A stretch of DNA of 64,000 bases from Gaertneriomyces semiglobifer (lineage: Eukaryota; Chytridiomycota; Chytridiomycetes; Spizellomycetales; Spizellomycetaceae): NCBI GenBank assembly GCA_025558075.1, contig JAHLKF010000004.1, forward strand, positions 372,001-436,000, read 5' to 3'. The number at the start of each line of letters is the position of its first letter. Position 1 is the first letter of the stretch. A program made the translations under genes and the position numbers. The notes under the pieces were generated by a model. It had not been told where the DNA came from, ran no database searches, and saw only the letters and a list, made by a program, of their open reading frames with translations. Below, piece by piece: positions 1 to 11,881 of this stretch.

Positions 1-469
1 AACTTTCTCGCACAACGTCCTTGGCCAGTAAATCAGTACGTTAAGGAGGATGGTGGATGTTGGTGATGGTGAATATGGCCTCTGACAGCACCATGTCATT
101 ACCACCCTACAGTCGGCAGCCGTCCTGCAAGATTGCGAAATCATCGGATTGCCTGCATCAAAGCGGGTCGATGACAGTGGTACAACAAAGCCATTTTGGT
201 CGCAACCACAACAAAGGTCTAATGACATTCTGTCAAGCCGTATGAGAAGAATGTCATGGCTGGGCGGCAAACGCGCGCAGCAGCGTAGACCTCGCCGTTA
301 CAAGCCAGTCCAATGCTTGTAAGATGCAGTCATCTGCCCAACGGCAACGCTAGATACCGGCAATCCTACTGAAAGCAAGAGCAGGACAAGAAGCAAACGC
401 CAAGCCTCGCCGAGACCGCAACCGCACACATGGAGGAACTTCAATATGGAAACAGCGCAGGGCACTTAC

Positions 470-680
470 CAAGAGCGCTTACCACAGCCACTCTGCCTTC
501 TGCCGCACTAGCAGCCGCTTCTTTACGGGCCTTCTTCACTAATGTGTTCACTTCTTCTGCTGCAGCGCTTCTTTGGTTTGGCCTCTGCCGTGTGACAGGT
601 CGTTGTTGACGCACGGCGACATGTTTCTCGTTTTTGGCCTTTGCTGACTTCGCAAGCGTTGATCGTTTCCATTTACCCAT
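470..680 (-). CDS. Hypothetical basic protein, first exon only
   Basis: I do not recognise this protein. An ATG at 680 (another in frame at 695) opens about 70 codons rich in Lys, Arg, Gln and Ala, beginning MGKWKRSTLAKSAKAKN, and runs into a good splice donor (GTAAGTG, first base 469). The composition suggests a nucleolar or RNA-binding protein, but that is inference. Downstream exons should lie below 469; several AG acceptors exist there and one leaves a frame open to the window edge, but none gives a convincing continuation. It is divergent to TVP18, so 681-1004 would be a shared promoter. It could still be a chance open frame. Confidence 0.35.
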
Positions 681-1004
681 CAAGTGTACGACCATCCGTG
701 GCGGGGTGATGTGAATGTCCTATTATGGCTGCTTTGGCGAACAGTTGGGAAAACGTCTTGGATTCTCAGTGAATAAAGTTCCCATTGACCAATTTCAAAG
801 TGGCTTGTTGCGCGACACGTCCGACTTTGACGTCGGGTTTTGTTGAAAGCAGATACTCGAACTGTTTTTAAACTCTTTATTGCGGGCGTAGAAGAGGTTT
901 ATAGAAAACGCTTAGATTAAAGGACTCTCTGTTTTATTAGAGTCCAGAGAGAGAGCGTGAATAGCCGAAAATTATTCAGCCAAAACTTGTTAGTACTGAG
1001 AAAC

Positions 1005-1638
1005 ATGGGTTTCGGAAACGAAATCACCAGCGGGAAATTCACGATCTACGCACAATGGTCCGCCATCATCGCCCTTCTGCGTATGTGCAGTGCTTAAAGT
1101 ATTCTTGTTTATATACGTGCGCTGGCTAACGGAGTCTTAACAATTTAGTTCTGATCATCCTAGGAATAGTCAACTTTATCCACATTATCCCGTTCGCCAT
1201 CATTGGCTTTGTCGGCGCCTTTTTCCTTGTCTGGCTGGAAATTCCTCTGTTGACGAGGTGTTGCCCTGGCGGCCCACGCATGTACTTATTGTCTCTGATT
1301 CTTCTGGTGCCGTATTCATACTGATTCTGTCGTCTACTAGGGATCGCTTCACCAAGATCTTCTCTAACACGCTTTTTCGCTCCATGCTCTATGCCGCGTT
1401 CTCCGTGGTTCTCTGGTTGAGTATTTTGATGAAATCTACCAGCTTCTTGGCTGCAGCTGTGTTCATGTCGATCAGTGCAGTTTTCTATCGTACGTGTACT
1501 CACGTCAACCGAATTCTTGTCCACAGCCTTGGCTGACATTTCCTACCTGTAGTTGTTTCCGTAGGAAGAGGAGAGGACCTTGAGCGTTCCTCAATCACCG
1601 GTCCCAGAGCCGCTGTGGGGGCAGCGTCCCAAGTTTAG
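1005..1638 (+). CDS. TVP18: Golgi membrane protein TVP18
   Basis: Four exons (1005-1080, 1149-1281, 1341-1489, 1553-1638) join in frame to 147 aa, close to the usual ~150 aa of this family. TVP18 is a small four-span membrane protein of late Golgi vesicles, implicated in vesicle traffic. Visible landmarks are GIVNFIHIIPFAIIGFV (first hydrophobic spans), LVWLEIPLLTRCCP, which corresponds to the family's conserved E-x-P-x-L-L-x-x-C-P segment, a stretch of aromatic and hydrophobic residues in exon 3, and a short polar tail. The last intron (1490-1552) was chosen over a shorter option ending at 1526 because it yields a family-like Gly/Ser-rich tail. Introns are 59-68 bp. Confidence 0.85.
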
Positions 1639-1911
1639 ACCCTGGGGCCTATCACTCGTGTCGTGTGCACCTAGGGACCAAATCTGGCCATCATCTATAT
1701 TACGTACTTAGGCAATCAGATATGGACGTTTCTCTGGAACGAAACGGTTGGGTAGTCGCTAATATTGAGTAGAATCTAATCGAGGTCAAACTTTGCGCCT
1801 CCTCCTGCTGTATGGGTCAAATCGCATGTATTGCCTCGTGCAACCAAATGTATACGTATCACGCCTCCGCCTATCGCCAAATCACCACTTGCATCTTCAC
1901 CCTCTGTTATT

Positions 1912-2780
1912 TCAAACGTATTGGTAATTCTGATAGCCGTATTGAATCTTATTTCTGTTGATTCTCCATGCCTCATTCAGCAGGCTGCCCGCGGCCTCCT
2001 CCCTCTGGCTGATCCTTTTGAATAAGATAGCACTGAATACCAAGCCAATCAACTCAATAATTCCAATGACAAGGCCTGCAGCTCCAATGGTTCCCAGCGA
2101 GCCATTTACGCTACCAATGACTGCTTGCTGACATGGTGTAGTGGTATCTAGTAACGTTTCGCAAGTGCTTGAGGGTATTACTTCGCCACTTCCATCTAGC
2201 AATGGCTGAGGGACAACCATGCCTCCATAGAACCCATCGGTAGGGGCCGAGGTATTGGCAAACCCACAGCAATTGAATGTTACTTGTACTGTCATAATGC
2301 TTCGGCCATTGCCAGTTGCACGGTAGTCTGTATATGCCTTGGTCCACGTGTCCTCAATAGCATCGCCAATGCTGTTTCGTTTGGAGTAAGCAGCTGCACC
2401 GACTGAGATCTCCAAAATCACTAAAAGAATGAGCAAAGCAAAGTAGGTCTTCAGCAGCATGCCCTTTTCGTTTGCAGCACCGAAGCATCCCAAGAATGAC
2501 ACAATCGTGACAATAACTCCAATAACAATGGCTGCCGTTGCAAGGGTGCCTCCTATATTGACGATGGCTTCTTCAGCAGAAGAGGAACTGGAAATAAGGT
2601 ATGCACCGCCTCCTATGAGGATGAGGCCTGCGAGCTACATACACAACGCACAAGGAAAGAAACAATACGTTACGTGAGATACGTTTCCTTTACAAAAGCG
2701 CTCACTTGTAGGAAGCAATGTGAACATGTGCTTACCAGTGACAAGAAGTTGATTAATAGTAACAGGTTCTTGACGAGCAT
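1912..2780 (-). CDS. Tetraspanin family membrane protein
   Basis: Two exons (2780-2736, 2634-1912) encode about 255 aa. Four hydrophobic segments are visible: LLLLINFLSLLAGLILIGGG, a second ending IVSFLGCFGA, a third in LLKTYFALLILLVILEISVG, and a fourth near the C-terminus (IGIIELIGLVFSAILF). Between the third and fourth lies the large extracellular loop with the tetraspanin CCG signature (FNCCGF) and two further cysteines (STCETL, TPCQQ), giving the minimal four-cysteine loop. Tetraspanins organise membrane microdomains; fungal members act in polarised growth and host penetration. The start is uncertain: the ATG at 2780 is immediately before the first span, and the frame is open upstream to 2918 with RGG just before it. 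The 101-bp intron begins GTAAGC. Confidence 0.75.
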
Positions 2781-3778
2781 AAACCCCCCGCGGCCCAAAA
2801 GGACTCGCGGTTGAAGGAGAAGGTGGAGAGACCGCTTAGGAAGGGCATTGCGTATGTCCTGAGCTGTGGTTGACGTCCCAGCTGTTAAGTTACTACACCG
2901 GCTGTCGTTGCGATTCAAGGCCCTCGTTCTGTGAATGGGGGACCAAGTAATGTCCTGAGCGCGTCCTCACAATGGTTTACATAATCTTAAACTCCGTCTG
3001 GGTAGCACTGGTAGTGTGTCCCGCGCATGAACCTCCATTTATCTAGACTTCAGATTACTGCCGGGTTCGACTCTCAACGCACTTGAGAAGTAACAGTTAG
3101 CACGCTCGAAGTAGTTGGAATGGGGACAGAATAGTGGAAGCAACATTGGAATCGATTCCAAGCTCCAACTCCCATGAATGGCACACAAACAGTAGACAGA
3201 CAGATCTAAATGGACTTACACCTTAAAAAGCAGAGGCAAACCCAATAGTCGTCGTTGGTGAAAAAGGGGGCTGCGGCCATCACAATTGTATTGATACGTG
3301 TTATAGTACAAAGCTTACTGTAGACAGCGGAATCTATAAAACAACCAGCTACCACCAGATGATGTGATCGTTGGTCACAGTGAGCGCCGCGCATCCCAAT
3401 GTCCCGCATGCGGTGCTCGAAGGAGATTACTCCCATGAAGCAGGCTCAGGCTTTGGCCTTGCTAGCAAAGCCACTCTACTTGCCCATTATCAAATCACAG
3501 TTTTGTGCAGTAGCAGAGATATGATAGGTAAGAACAAAGACGTCTCCAACGAATGCAATATGCAGGACTTCCGCACTCCACTTGTTTTTTTTCGGCCGAT
3601 TTTCACTTTTTGGCGGTGGCAACGCATCCTTACCTGCATCGTGGCATGTCTGTGAGCCATTTAAATATCGTTTTTCGTTATTCGTACATGCGTCAGGTAG
3701 CCTCTGAATAATGATACGTACGGGTAAGCGCATACGTCGCCATTAATAGCTGTGGAACACCTGAACACGTACCGTTCG
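2781..3778. other. Intergenic, no confident gene
   Basis: About 1 kb between the tetraspanin start and the poly(A) polymerase stop. I read both strands. Short frames end in plausible donors (for example a minus-strand ATG near 3280 that reads MAAAPFFTNDDYW and reaches GTAAGT), but no continuation or family could be supported. It probably holds the tetraspanin promoter and leader and the PAP1 3' end. Confidence 0.5.
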
Positions 3779-5883
3779 TCAAGCGCCAGCGTTCCCACGA
3801 CTGCCTGCAGCAGCCCCAGAAACGCCCAACCCAGGTAATCCTCCATTTAACCCTGGCAAACCGCCATATGCAGATGATCCTGTTGAGGCCGTCGTGGCGA
3901 CGTGGCCATTATGACGGCGGTCAACAGTGCCCGGCGCATGCAAAGCCGCTACATGGCTATAATTCAACGAAGACCCATTCCCCGGTGTTGATGGTGTGCT
4001 CGAAGATTTGTGGTCTGCTGCCTGTTCCGACGCGGCTGTACCATTGGACTCTTCACGACTTGGCTCGTTATCGCCATTTGAAGGCGGTGACGGTATGTTC
4101 TCTGGCGATGCCGAGTCGCTAACGGATGCTCGTCGTTTCTTGGCAGGGTTCTCATCAGTCGAACTACTCAATCTGTTCCTTGACTTCGGCCGTTTCTTCA
4201 GCGTGCGCGGTTGTTCGCCACCTTCGAACACTTCCGGCGGTAGTGCAACACTTTTCATGTATTGCACAACGATACCCATGTTCTGCTCATCAAATTTGTC
4301 CCACAGACGAACCATTGAAACGAACTCCCGGGTCGGCCATGATATGTCCAGTTTTCGGGGAGCGTTTGAATTCGGATCCTTTGCTTTCACCATTAATCCA
4401 ATGTAGAAGCTCGTCGTGTAGAGCAGCTGTCCACCTTCGGCCTTCTGATCAGCCCTAGCGGATGGAAATTGACCATGTGCAGCTTGATTCCGTTCCTCTT
4501 CCGTATAACATCTGCAAGTCTTTTCGAAGCTTTTGATGTAGGGGTGCGCGATTTCCAAATTCTCAACCAGTTCAAGTTTCATCACCAATTGACGCAATCT
4601 CGACTCAACCATCCCCGACCTAATACATGCTGTCAGCACCAAAATTACGGGAAACTTATGTTGGAGGCCACCTACCATCGTAATTGTGCCTCGGGGTCAC
4701 TGGAAGAGGCGATGACCTGAAGATAATACTTGTACCTCAGGAAAAAATCGCTTGGTGTGAAAAGCTCCAGCCACTTGGCGGACCCAATCATGACACGATC
4801 CGCAATGTCAGCGGCCCTCTCGAACTCCTGGGTTGTAACACGTTGCGTTGAAACAGTGACGTTGTGCGTCGCACACATTGAAGGATAAGCGGGCGTGATG
4901 ATAGGCATTCTATGTACTTTATCTTGCGGATAAATCTTGGGATTCCAAACGCGGACAGCAAGTGGCCCTTCTTCAATCTGTCGCAGCAGAACCGGTTGTG
5001 GCCACGCCCTAATAATTAGCAGCAACGTTACTATATGTTTCGACCGATAAGCAAGCAACAAAACCCTTTCAACCCACCATTTGTGCATAATTCGGAAAAA
5101 TTTGGACACAATAGCTCCTGCAGCAGCATTTGGGTAGAGTTGACAAACTCTAGCGACGAGGATCGCCCACGCCACACCACCAAAAAATCCCATCACGTTG
5201 GAATATACCGCTCGCTTCTTAGCCCACAATTTGATGCATCTCAATGCTATCCGGAAAGCATCGATGTTGGGAACCAAGCGCAAAATGTCGTCTGTGACAC
5301 GGGAACCGTTCAAACTGCGGACACACCGCTCGTCCAAGCCTCTTAATAAATTATCATCCGCCAAATCTAGGTTATCTGGCACAGTCGACTGTTCAAGACG
5401 AGCAAAAACTAAATCAATTGGTATATCAGAGAACTGGAACTTGATGACTGGCACGTAAGCATCCGCGACTGCTGTGATTTCCGTAACCTCTGAGCGTGCT
5501 TTCAGAACGTCATACATGTCCTTAAAAAAGTCTTCTCGCTTAACAAATTTGGGTGCAACGCAAAGGGTATCAATATCACTCCCTTTGCCGTGTACACCCA
5601 GTCGGTATGACCCAAATGTGAATATCTTCCCTCCCACTTCGTCAGCCATCGATTCCGGTATACCTCGAGATAGACCGACTCGCTTTACAAACTCTTTGAA
5701 TATGCTATCCAGTTTCGCCAGAACGACCTCACGCTTCCTCGCCTCCTGATCGCTCTCAAAAAGCCCAAGGTCCTTCAAGGTAGTAACGAGATCCTGAGTT
5801 GCGTCCACCTCCCGTGACGTCGGCTCAGCTGTTGAAATGGGTGGTGTGACACCATATGTTTTTGATTGCGCGGACTTTGACAT
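3779..5883 (-). CDS. PAP1: Poly(A) polymerase, nuclear
   Basis: Three exons (5883-5078, 5008-4676, 4619-3779) give 659 aa, normal for the canonical enzyme that adds poly(A) tails after cleavage of pre-mRNA. The N-terminal nucleotidyltransferase domain shows GSYRLGVHGKGSDIDTLCVA, carrying the first two catalytic aspartates, and the third in PIDLVFARLE. The central domain (IALRCIKLWAKKRAVYSNVM) and the RNA-binding C-terminal domain (from WLELFTPSDFFLRYKYYLQV through SGMVESRLRQLVMKLE) follow in order. A Ser/Pro-rich tail contains a KKRPKSR and KKRR nuclear localisation pattern and ends with Gly-rich repeats. The first intron (5009-5077, 69 bp, donor GTGGGT) has no in-frame stop, so a plain ORF reads through it and inserts 23 non-family residues at HKW/AWPQPV. 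Confidence 0.95.
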
Positions 5884-6465
5884 TTTTTGTGACCGCTCCG
5901 AGAGGTATGTGATGGAGGTGATAAATACGGCGGTGGTCGATAGATATCTGTTCCAAGAAACTTTGCCTAGTCAAGGCGATGGTAGTATATAGGCGTGTGG
6001 CGGCGCGCTCACAAAAATCTTTTCAGCCTCTCTCTCTCTCTGCCCGGCAGCCTTCTGCAAGCCGTGTCGAAAACCTCACAAACACCTGAAAGACGGGTAC
6101 GTCAACATGTGACGAAACAACCTCGCTGCGTCGTAGCTTCTGTGCGTCTGTCTATACGCCCACACCGTCTCTCTCTCTCTCCTCCTCTCTCACTCTCTCT
6201 CACCCCTTTCAAAGCTGAAAAGGAACGGGGGGTAAGTGCTGCCTCGAACGACAAGAAAAGTCCGAATGGACCTCAGAATTTACAAAAGGGCGTCTTTTGA
6301 GACGAGTGAGAGATTGCGTAAGCAGCATGACTGCGCCATTAATTAAGGCAGATGCGCGTCGCGGCCGTGTTTCCGCGAGTTTGTTTTGCAAAAAGGTATC
6401 AGCAGCAGCAACTGTTTAATGAAACGATTGCGCGAGCATTGGTCGATGCAGAGTGGTTGCCACCG
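5884..6465. promoter_or_regulatory. Divergent promoter region with CT-rich tracts
   Basis: This 580-bp spacer separates the divergent PAP1 and CCDC57-like genes. It holds two CT dinucleotide runs on the plus strand, about 6031-6045 and 6167-6205, broken by a few C-rich bases. Such pyrimidine tracts are common upstream of fungal genes. The frame upstream of 6466 is open to an ATG at 6352, so the CCDC57-like start could lie there. No TATA box was clear. Confidence 0.5.
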
Positions 6466-9250
6466 ATGGTTGTAGCTGTAGAGGAGGTGGGGCTTCAAGA
6501 ATTGCTAGCTCAGCGGGATAAAGAATTGCAGAACTTTTATGCGTCATTGCAAGAGAAAGTCACCCAGCGAGAAGCCCAGGTCTTTGAGAATTCCTCAGCT
6601 TCTGCTTGCGTCAAGAAGTCGGTCTTAATGCAGATCTTAACAGTGCGCGGACCTGACAGCAAAGCTGAAGACCCTACAGGATGATTTCATCTATAACATT
6701 CGGTTGTTGGAAGAACGGGATAAGGAACTTGAAAGGAGTGATGCGGTGATGGACGGACTCAAAGCTACAATACATGATAGGTACCTGCCAGACTGGAAGT
6801 AGTGGATGACGCATTTGCTGACCTAGATGTCGCTTTCTGGGTTTGTTCGCGTGCACATAGAGAGGTGCGAATCAGTGAATTGAAAATCCTGCTCAACGAA
6901 AGATCCACCGAACTGTCCAACATGAAGCTACTTCTACAAACGCAGGAGCAGCAGCATATTGACATTGTACGCAAGGTTCAACGTGAGAGTGAGGTGCCTT
7001 ATCCCAGCTGATGTCAGCTTAGTGTCGGCAGTCTCCTCCGCATTTTCTCACTGCATTCTATGTAGGCGACAGCTCAGCGCTACGATGATCAACTTTTGGA
7101 GCAACGGGAAGCGCTTGAGACACAACGGACTTCGTTCTTACTGCAAATTAAAACCTTAGAGCAAGACATACAAATACAGCGGTAAGGACGAAATGCTTAG
7201 AGAGCTGTGGGAAGCAAGCTCATATTGGCATGATTTCTTAGTGACGGATTTACAGAGGAACTACAACGTGCCAAAAGGAGCCAACAAGTTGAAATGCAGC
7301 TCTATAAGCAGGAGCTAAACCAGAAACTCCTACAGGCCGACCAAAAGATCGCGACCGCCCATGCCGAATTGAATGTCGTCAAGTCTGCGCGAAACGACCT
7401 TGAATCCAAACTACAGCAACAAATGGATACTAACAAAAGCCTTACGAAGCAGTTGAGGGACCTCCAATGGGAAACCGCCGATTCCGCGAAAATAGCTACG
7501 ACGAGAATTGTGGAACTGGAAGAAGCGCTTCGGCAGTCTCAAGAGCAGGCCGCCAGCGATTTTGAGGTGTATGAAGAAAACCGCAGGCGTGTCCAATCAC
7601 AACTTGAGGAGAGCAATCAATGCTTAGAGCGCGAAAAGTCATCAGCCAAACAGCAGATACAATCATTGTTGACGGAATTGGCATCAACAAACGCGCAGCT
7701 CCGTGAAGCGTCGGAGCAGCATAAGAATGAGGTGTCGACGCTGATGCGTACAGTAAATGAGAAACAGGAGCAGCTTGAACACCTGCACAAGGAATTGAAT
7801 GAAGGCCAAGGCTCTACGCAGGAACTGATCGGAAAGTGCGCCGCTGAAATTCTAGTACGCGACCGGCAGTTGGAAAAGCAGACTGCTACGATTCATGAAT
7901 TACAAGAGGAACTTAAAGTGCTCGTGGCAGATGTAGATACTTATCGACGAGACATAGCCAAACTGTTGGAATCGCACAGTCTTCTTGAAAAACAACGGGA
8001 GGAAGAGAGGCAAAGTTGGGAACAGAAGTTGGATAGTTTGCGGCGACAAGCACAACGAGAAGGAAATTCAACTATACATGCCCTTCTTGCCGCGAAAGAG
8101 AGTGCCGAGGCAGAGGTCAAGTTGCTCCGCAGCCAGTTACGAATGAACCCCCATCGCAACGACGGGCAAGGCGCTACTTCATGGGATGATCGGTTAGTAT
8201 CAACGCCATACCCGACTGATGATTATGTCATTAGCGGTCAACCGGAACGTACCAATATTCCAAACAAAGCCTTCGAGGCACAAGCACAAGCCGCCATCAT
8301 TGAGTTAGAGCAAGAAAATGATAAATTGCGTACTATAATTCATCAGATGCGGCAGGACATGGAGGTCATGCAACGCGCAATGACACAGCCGTCTTACCAC
8401 GGTTGCAATGACTCGCATCCAATTAGGGTAAGTGGCATGGCGGCCTCCGGCGCGGGTTCGTATGGAGTTAACGCATTGGTGCCTTTCAGAGACCTCGCAC
8501 TGCTGAGCCTGTGCTCGGCGAATCCGGGAACTCCCAAGTGCATATACTTCAAGGACTTTTGAAAGAGAAACAATCTATAATAGACCGTCTGTTGGAGCAA
8601 CAGCAACGCTTGCACGAGTTACTCGAGCAAAGTTCAAAGAGAGCGGAGCAGGGCAATGGCCGCGACAGTGGAACACTAGAGAAGGCGCTGGATAACAACC
8701 GTGAGCTTCGACAGAAGCTTGCGGAAGCGGTCGAGGACATGAGAGTCATGACGAGCGAACGATCTCGTTTGATGGACATGAGTAATGCACTTAAAGCAGA
8801 AATTCGTTACTGGATGGAGAAGCATTCAAACAAGGTGGATGCCACTACCCAAAGTATGATCTAGGCAATTGTCATCGCACTTGCCCCGTTGCTGAAACTT
8901 TTGCCTCCTAGCTGCTCTCCAGCTAACATCAGGTGTGTGTCTTCTGGGTATTGCCAACGCAATCAACCTTTCTTAATTCCGTCTGCTACTCAGCTCGCGT
9001 GACGCGCAAGACCGAGATCGGGCTACGTCCAGCGTCCCAGAAGCAACCAGTAAAACAAAGTGCGCGTGTGACAGATGGCCAGCGCGCAGTGCACGAACGG
9101 ATAACAGCCAAACGTGCTGTGCTGTCGGGAATAAATAGCATAGCTGACAGTCGGAATGAAGAGGCCCAGGACTACTTAAGAAAGTTGGAACTTCGAACCA
9201 AAGGGGTGCGCAATTGGAATGACGGGACAGATGAGGACAGTGCTTCCTAA
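6466..9250 (+). CDS. CCDC57-like coiled-coil protein
   Basis: Seven exons (6466-6579, 6644-6780, 6861-6993, 7066-7181, 7242-8427, 8490-8853, 8994-9250) join in frame to 768 aa, almost wholly coiled coil. The N-terminus resembles animal CCDC57: ELLAQRDKELQ, then LKTLQDDFIYNIRLLEERD and KELERSDAVMDGLK, then REVRISELKI, against the family pattern LQEDFVYNLQVLEERD...LERYDA...SELKI. CCDC57 is a centrosome and centriolar-satellite protein needed for normal microtubules and cilia. Long heptad regions with Gln/Glu/Lys bias follow, and a short polar tail. The first donor (GTCTTT) and the 140-bp last intron are the weakest joints. An upstream in-frame ATG at 6352 is possible. Its presence points to a fungus that builds a flagellum. 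Confidence 0.7.
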
Positions 9251-9334
9251 GCACTACGGTAAACCTTGAATCATGTCATGTTTTGGGACACTATATAATT
9301 CTGGCATATAGATTTGCCACAGAGCTACCTATTT

Positions 9335-9994
9335 TCAGCCGATCGTACGTTCGAAGTAGTGAAGGATCACTCGTCCGTTGAGGTTGTGAACTGCCAAACC
9401 AGGCAACAACTGGCGCAAAGAGCGGTTCACAGCAAAATGAGCACACGTTTGTCCCTCAATGACGGCTAATCCTAATGGAGCTGACGACCTGAAGAGTAAG
9501 TCCACTGCTTTATGGGAAAATCCCTTACTCGACGCGAGTAAAGCGATTGTTCCAACAGTTTCCTTAGCTATGGTTCCTTCCAGTTCCCTTATATACTTGG
9601 GCCCAATCGGTATCCTCTCATTTTTGCACTGTACGATGACCGGCCACTGAAAGACGTCTGGACGCCGTTCATCCACCAGTGCAATGGAACCCGAAGGCAT
9701 GCGCCCACCCACGAGTGGCAAGTGCCACGTCCCACGCAAATCAATACCGCGGTCTCCACGTCCTCCGACTTGTCGCAGCAACAGCCCGTATTGCTCGAGC
9801 ACTTTGGAAGCGTCTCTTTCGAACGCAGTCCCCGCTTCCACAGTCGATGTCAGCCCGCGCCGTGTTCCTGCCTGATCATGGAGAAGAATGGCCCCTGAAC
9901 GCCGCGAGGCTTCCACGAACCAATTTCTTTTTCGGTTAATTCGCCCAACGCATGATGAGCAACGGGTTCTTATTGGCCGGATGGCCATGTTCAT
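9335..9994 (-). CDS. RRG7-like mitochondrial protein, restriction-endonuclease fold
   Basis: A single exon of 219 aa. The core reads GTAFERDASKVLEQYG, then GGRGDRGIDLRGTW, then VIVQCKNER and PKYIRELEG. That is the arrangement of a PD-(D/E)XK (Mrr-like) nuclease fold: an acidic Glu on the first helix, an Asp in the G-D-x-G-I-D strand, and the Q-C-K motif. This matches DUF2034, the domain of yeast Rrg7, needed for respiratory growth. The N-terminus is rich in Arg with few acids (IRPIRTRCSSCVGRINRKRN), consistent with a mitochondrial presequence. The putative catalytic residues appear intact, so it may be an active nuclease; no substrate is known to me. Divergent to the chitin deacetylase. Confidence 0.7.
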   Translation of the reverse strand: MNMAIRPIRTRCSSCVGRINRKRNWFVEASRRSGAILLHDQAGTRRGLTSTVEAGTAFERDASKVLEQYGLLLRQVGGRGDRGIDLRGTWHLPLVGGRMPSGSIALVDERRPDVFQWPVIVQCKNERIPIGPKYIRELEGTIAKETVGTIALLASSKGFSHKAVDLLFRSSAPLGLAVIEGQTCAHFAVNRSLRQLLPGLAVHNLNGRVILHYFERTIG

Positions 9995-10272
9995 GACAGC
10001 TTCATCGCGGGCTCGACAACTTCTGCTGCGTCCGTCGTTAATTTAAGGCGACAATTTGGCGGGGGCACAGTCATCGGCAGCGTTAAATTCTGTGATGGAT
10101 AACAGCACGTCGCGTCCGACAACGCGCGAGTGCGGGCATTTTCACCCAGCGCTGCGCATGTTTTCCCCTTCGCATGCTTGTCGACCATTTTTTCCTCGTA
10201 GAAGGATCTCATTGTGGCTTTCAGCAACATGGCGGCTGTCTCCGCCTGCGATTCTGCGGTTCTGCGCAGGAT

Positions 10273-10280
10273 TATAAAAG
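10273..10280 (+). promoter_or_regulatory. TATA box of the chitin deacetylase gene
   Basis: TATAAAAG followed by GCG, 78 bp before the ATG at 10358. Spacing and sequence fit a canonical TATA element for an inducible gene. Confidence 0.6.
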
Positions 10281-10357
10281 GCGTCGGCGGTTGCCTGTTC
10301 CGCCGTCTTCACCACCCAATCGTTAGTCGTTGACCAGGGCAAGAAGAGAGCTTCACC

Positions 10358-11705
10358 ATGCGTGCTATCTCGTATCAGCTTGTGGCAGCAGTGCTCTTGT
10401 CAGCATTGTGCCGAGTGACATCTGCAGCGGTGATTGCCCTGGCGCAGACGCAGTCTACCCCCACTCCATCAGCAAATGATGTGGACCTTACGGATTATCC
10501 CAACTATCCTACCGGTAAGCAAGTGTCTAGCCCAAGAGCCTCATCTAAAGCTAACGTTGCTGGCTTCATAAAGCGTTTCCTGGTACGGATCAGTCTGTGT
10601 TCATCCCAGATTCTCTTTTGAAAGCTCCACTTGTTATTGAGTACGTAGTGGCATGATCGCCGAGGTGCTTTTTAGTTAGGGGTACTGATTGTGTATTGCA
10701 GGGGACTCAAGCTCGTGCAAGCAACTGTGCCTGCAAACATTTTCAGCATCAAGCCTTCAACTTACAGTGATGAGACGCCAACTAATCCTGCGTACAACGA
10801 TGATCCGGTTGCAAACTGTTACTGGCCAGCCACCCAATGCTTATCGGCGGATGACATCTCGAAATGCCCGCCCGGAATATGGGGTAGGCCATAATAGTTG
10901 ACGTAAGGAACATGTAGAAGTATATCGCTAACTTTAACATTCAGGCCTGTCTTTCGATGATGGCCCAACAGTAGATCAAAACTATGGTACGCAGCAAGTC
11001 CGAGACACCATTGAGAAACATAATATGGTGGCAACATTCTTTGCCGCCGGTGCCAATGTCATCCAGCATCCCGCTGAGCTTCGAACGAGCTACCTGAAAG
11101 GTCATGAAATCGCAGTTCACACATGGACCCACCATCCCTTGACTTCGCTGAGCAACGAGCAGATCGTTGCGGAGCTTCTTTACACGCAAGCTGCCATATT
11201 CGGTGCCACAGGAGTCGTAGCTCGTTTTTATCGTCCGCCCTACGGTGATGTCGATAACCGTGTGCGCGCCATTGCTAAGGCACTGGGTCTAGTCAACGTT
11301 ATGTGGACTCGGGATTCCAATGACGCCGGATTCACGGGCTCGGAGGACACCGTCGTAAACGCAATTGTTAGCTGGGCGTCGGACACATCGGGGTTTATTT
11401 CCCTCCAACATGATATAACCCCAGTAACCTCTCGCCTAGGCATTGAAGCCTTTTCAAAATTACCGGCTACTTTGCCAATGAAGGTCATGGCAGTCGGCCA
11501 GTGTACTGGCCAGCAGCCTTACACCAAAATCAAAACGCCCGAAGAGGAGCCAGTGCCTGAACCTATACCTGAGCCTACTGAGCCTACACAGAGCATGCCC
11601 AATTCCTTACCAGAACCTGGAGGACAACCACAAAACTCGGGACATACCGTCTCCAAATCATTCGTAGTCCTCGCAGCGGGACTTGTGACAGCACTCTGGG
11701 TTTGA
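10358..11705 (+). CDS. Chitin deacetylase, secreted, probably GPI-anchored
   Basis: Four exons (10358-10514, 10574-10640, 10702-10883, 10945-11705) encode 388 aa. A signal peptide (hydrophobic VAAVLLSALCRVTSA) precedes a carbohydrate esterase 4 (NodB) domain with all its motifs: LSFDDGP (catalytic base and metal Asp), HTWTHH (metal His pair), RPPYGD, the W of MWTRDSND, and the SLQHD motif with the catalytic His. The enzyme removes acetyl groups from chitin to give chitosan in the cell wall. A Pro/Glu-rich linker (EPVPEPIPEP) leads to a small polar residue region and a C-terminal hydrophobic tail (FVVLAAGLVTALWV), typical of a GPI signal. The introns are 59-61 bp. Confidence 0.92.
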
Positions 11706-11881
11706 TTGGCCCCTGCCTCTCAATTTGTATACCCTTGTATTTTATTTGTTCTTCAATGTAAACAATGTATATCTTGTGTAGTGGATCATTCCAATGATTT
11801 TTGGTTGCAGCAGATAAACGTGTACAGCGGAAAGACGCAAAAGCTGGCATGATGTCTTTGTATTCGACGCTTTCCCGTCCA

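Noticed and set aside
2998..3090. tRNA-like stretch with GGGTTCGACTC and a TAGC...GGTAG segment
   Set aside because: The T-arm stem does not pair (CCGGG against CTCAA) and no acceptor stem or anticodon arm could be folded by eye.
3476..3733. Minus-strand 85-codon frame near the PAP1 3' end
   Set aside because: Lysine-rich stretch is readable but has no family match and no supporting splice sites that join to a longer protein.
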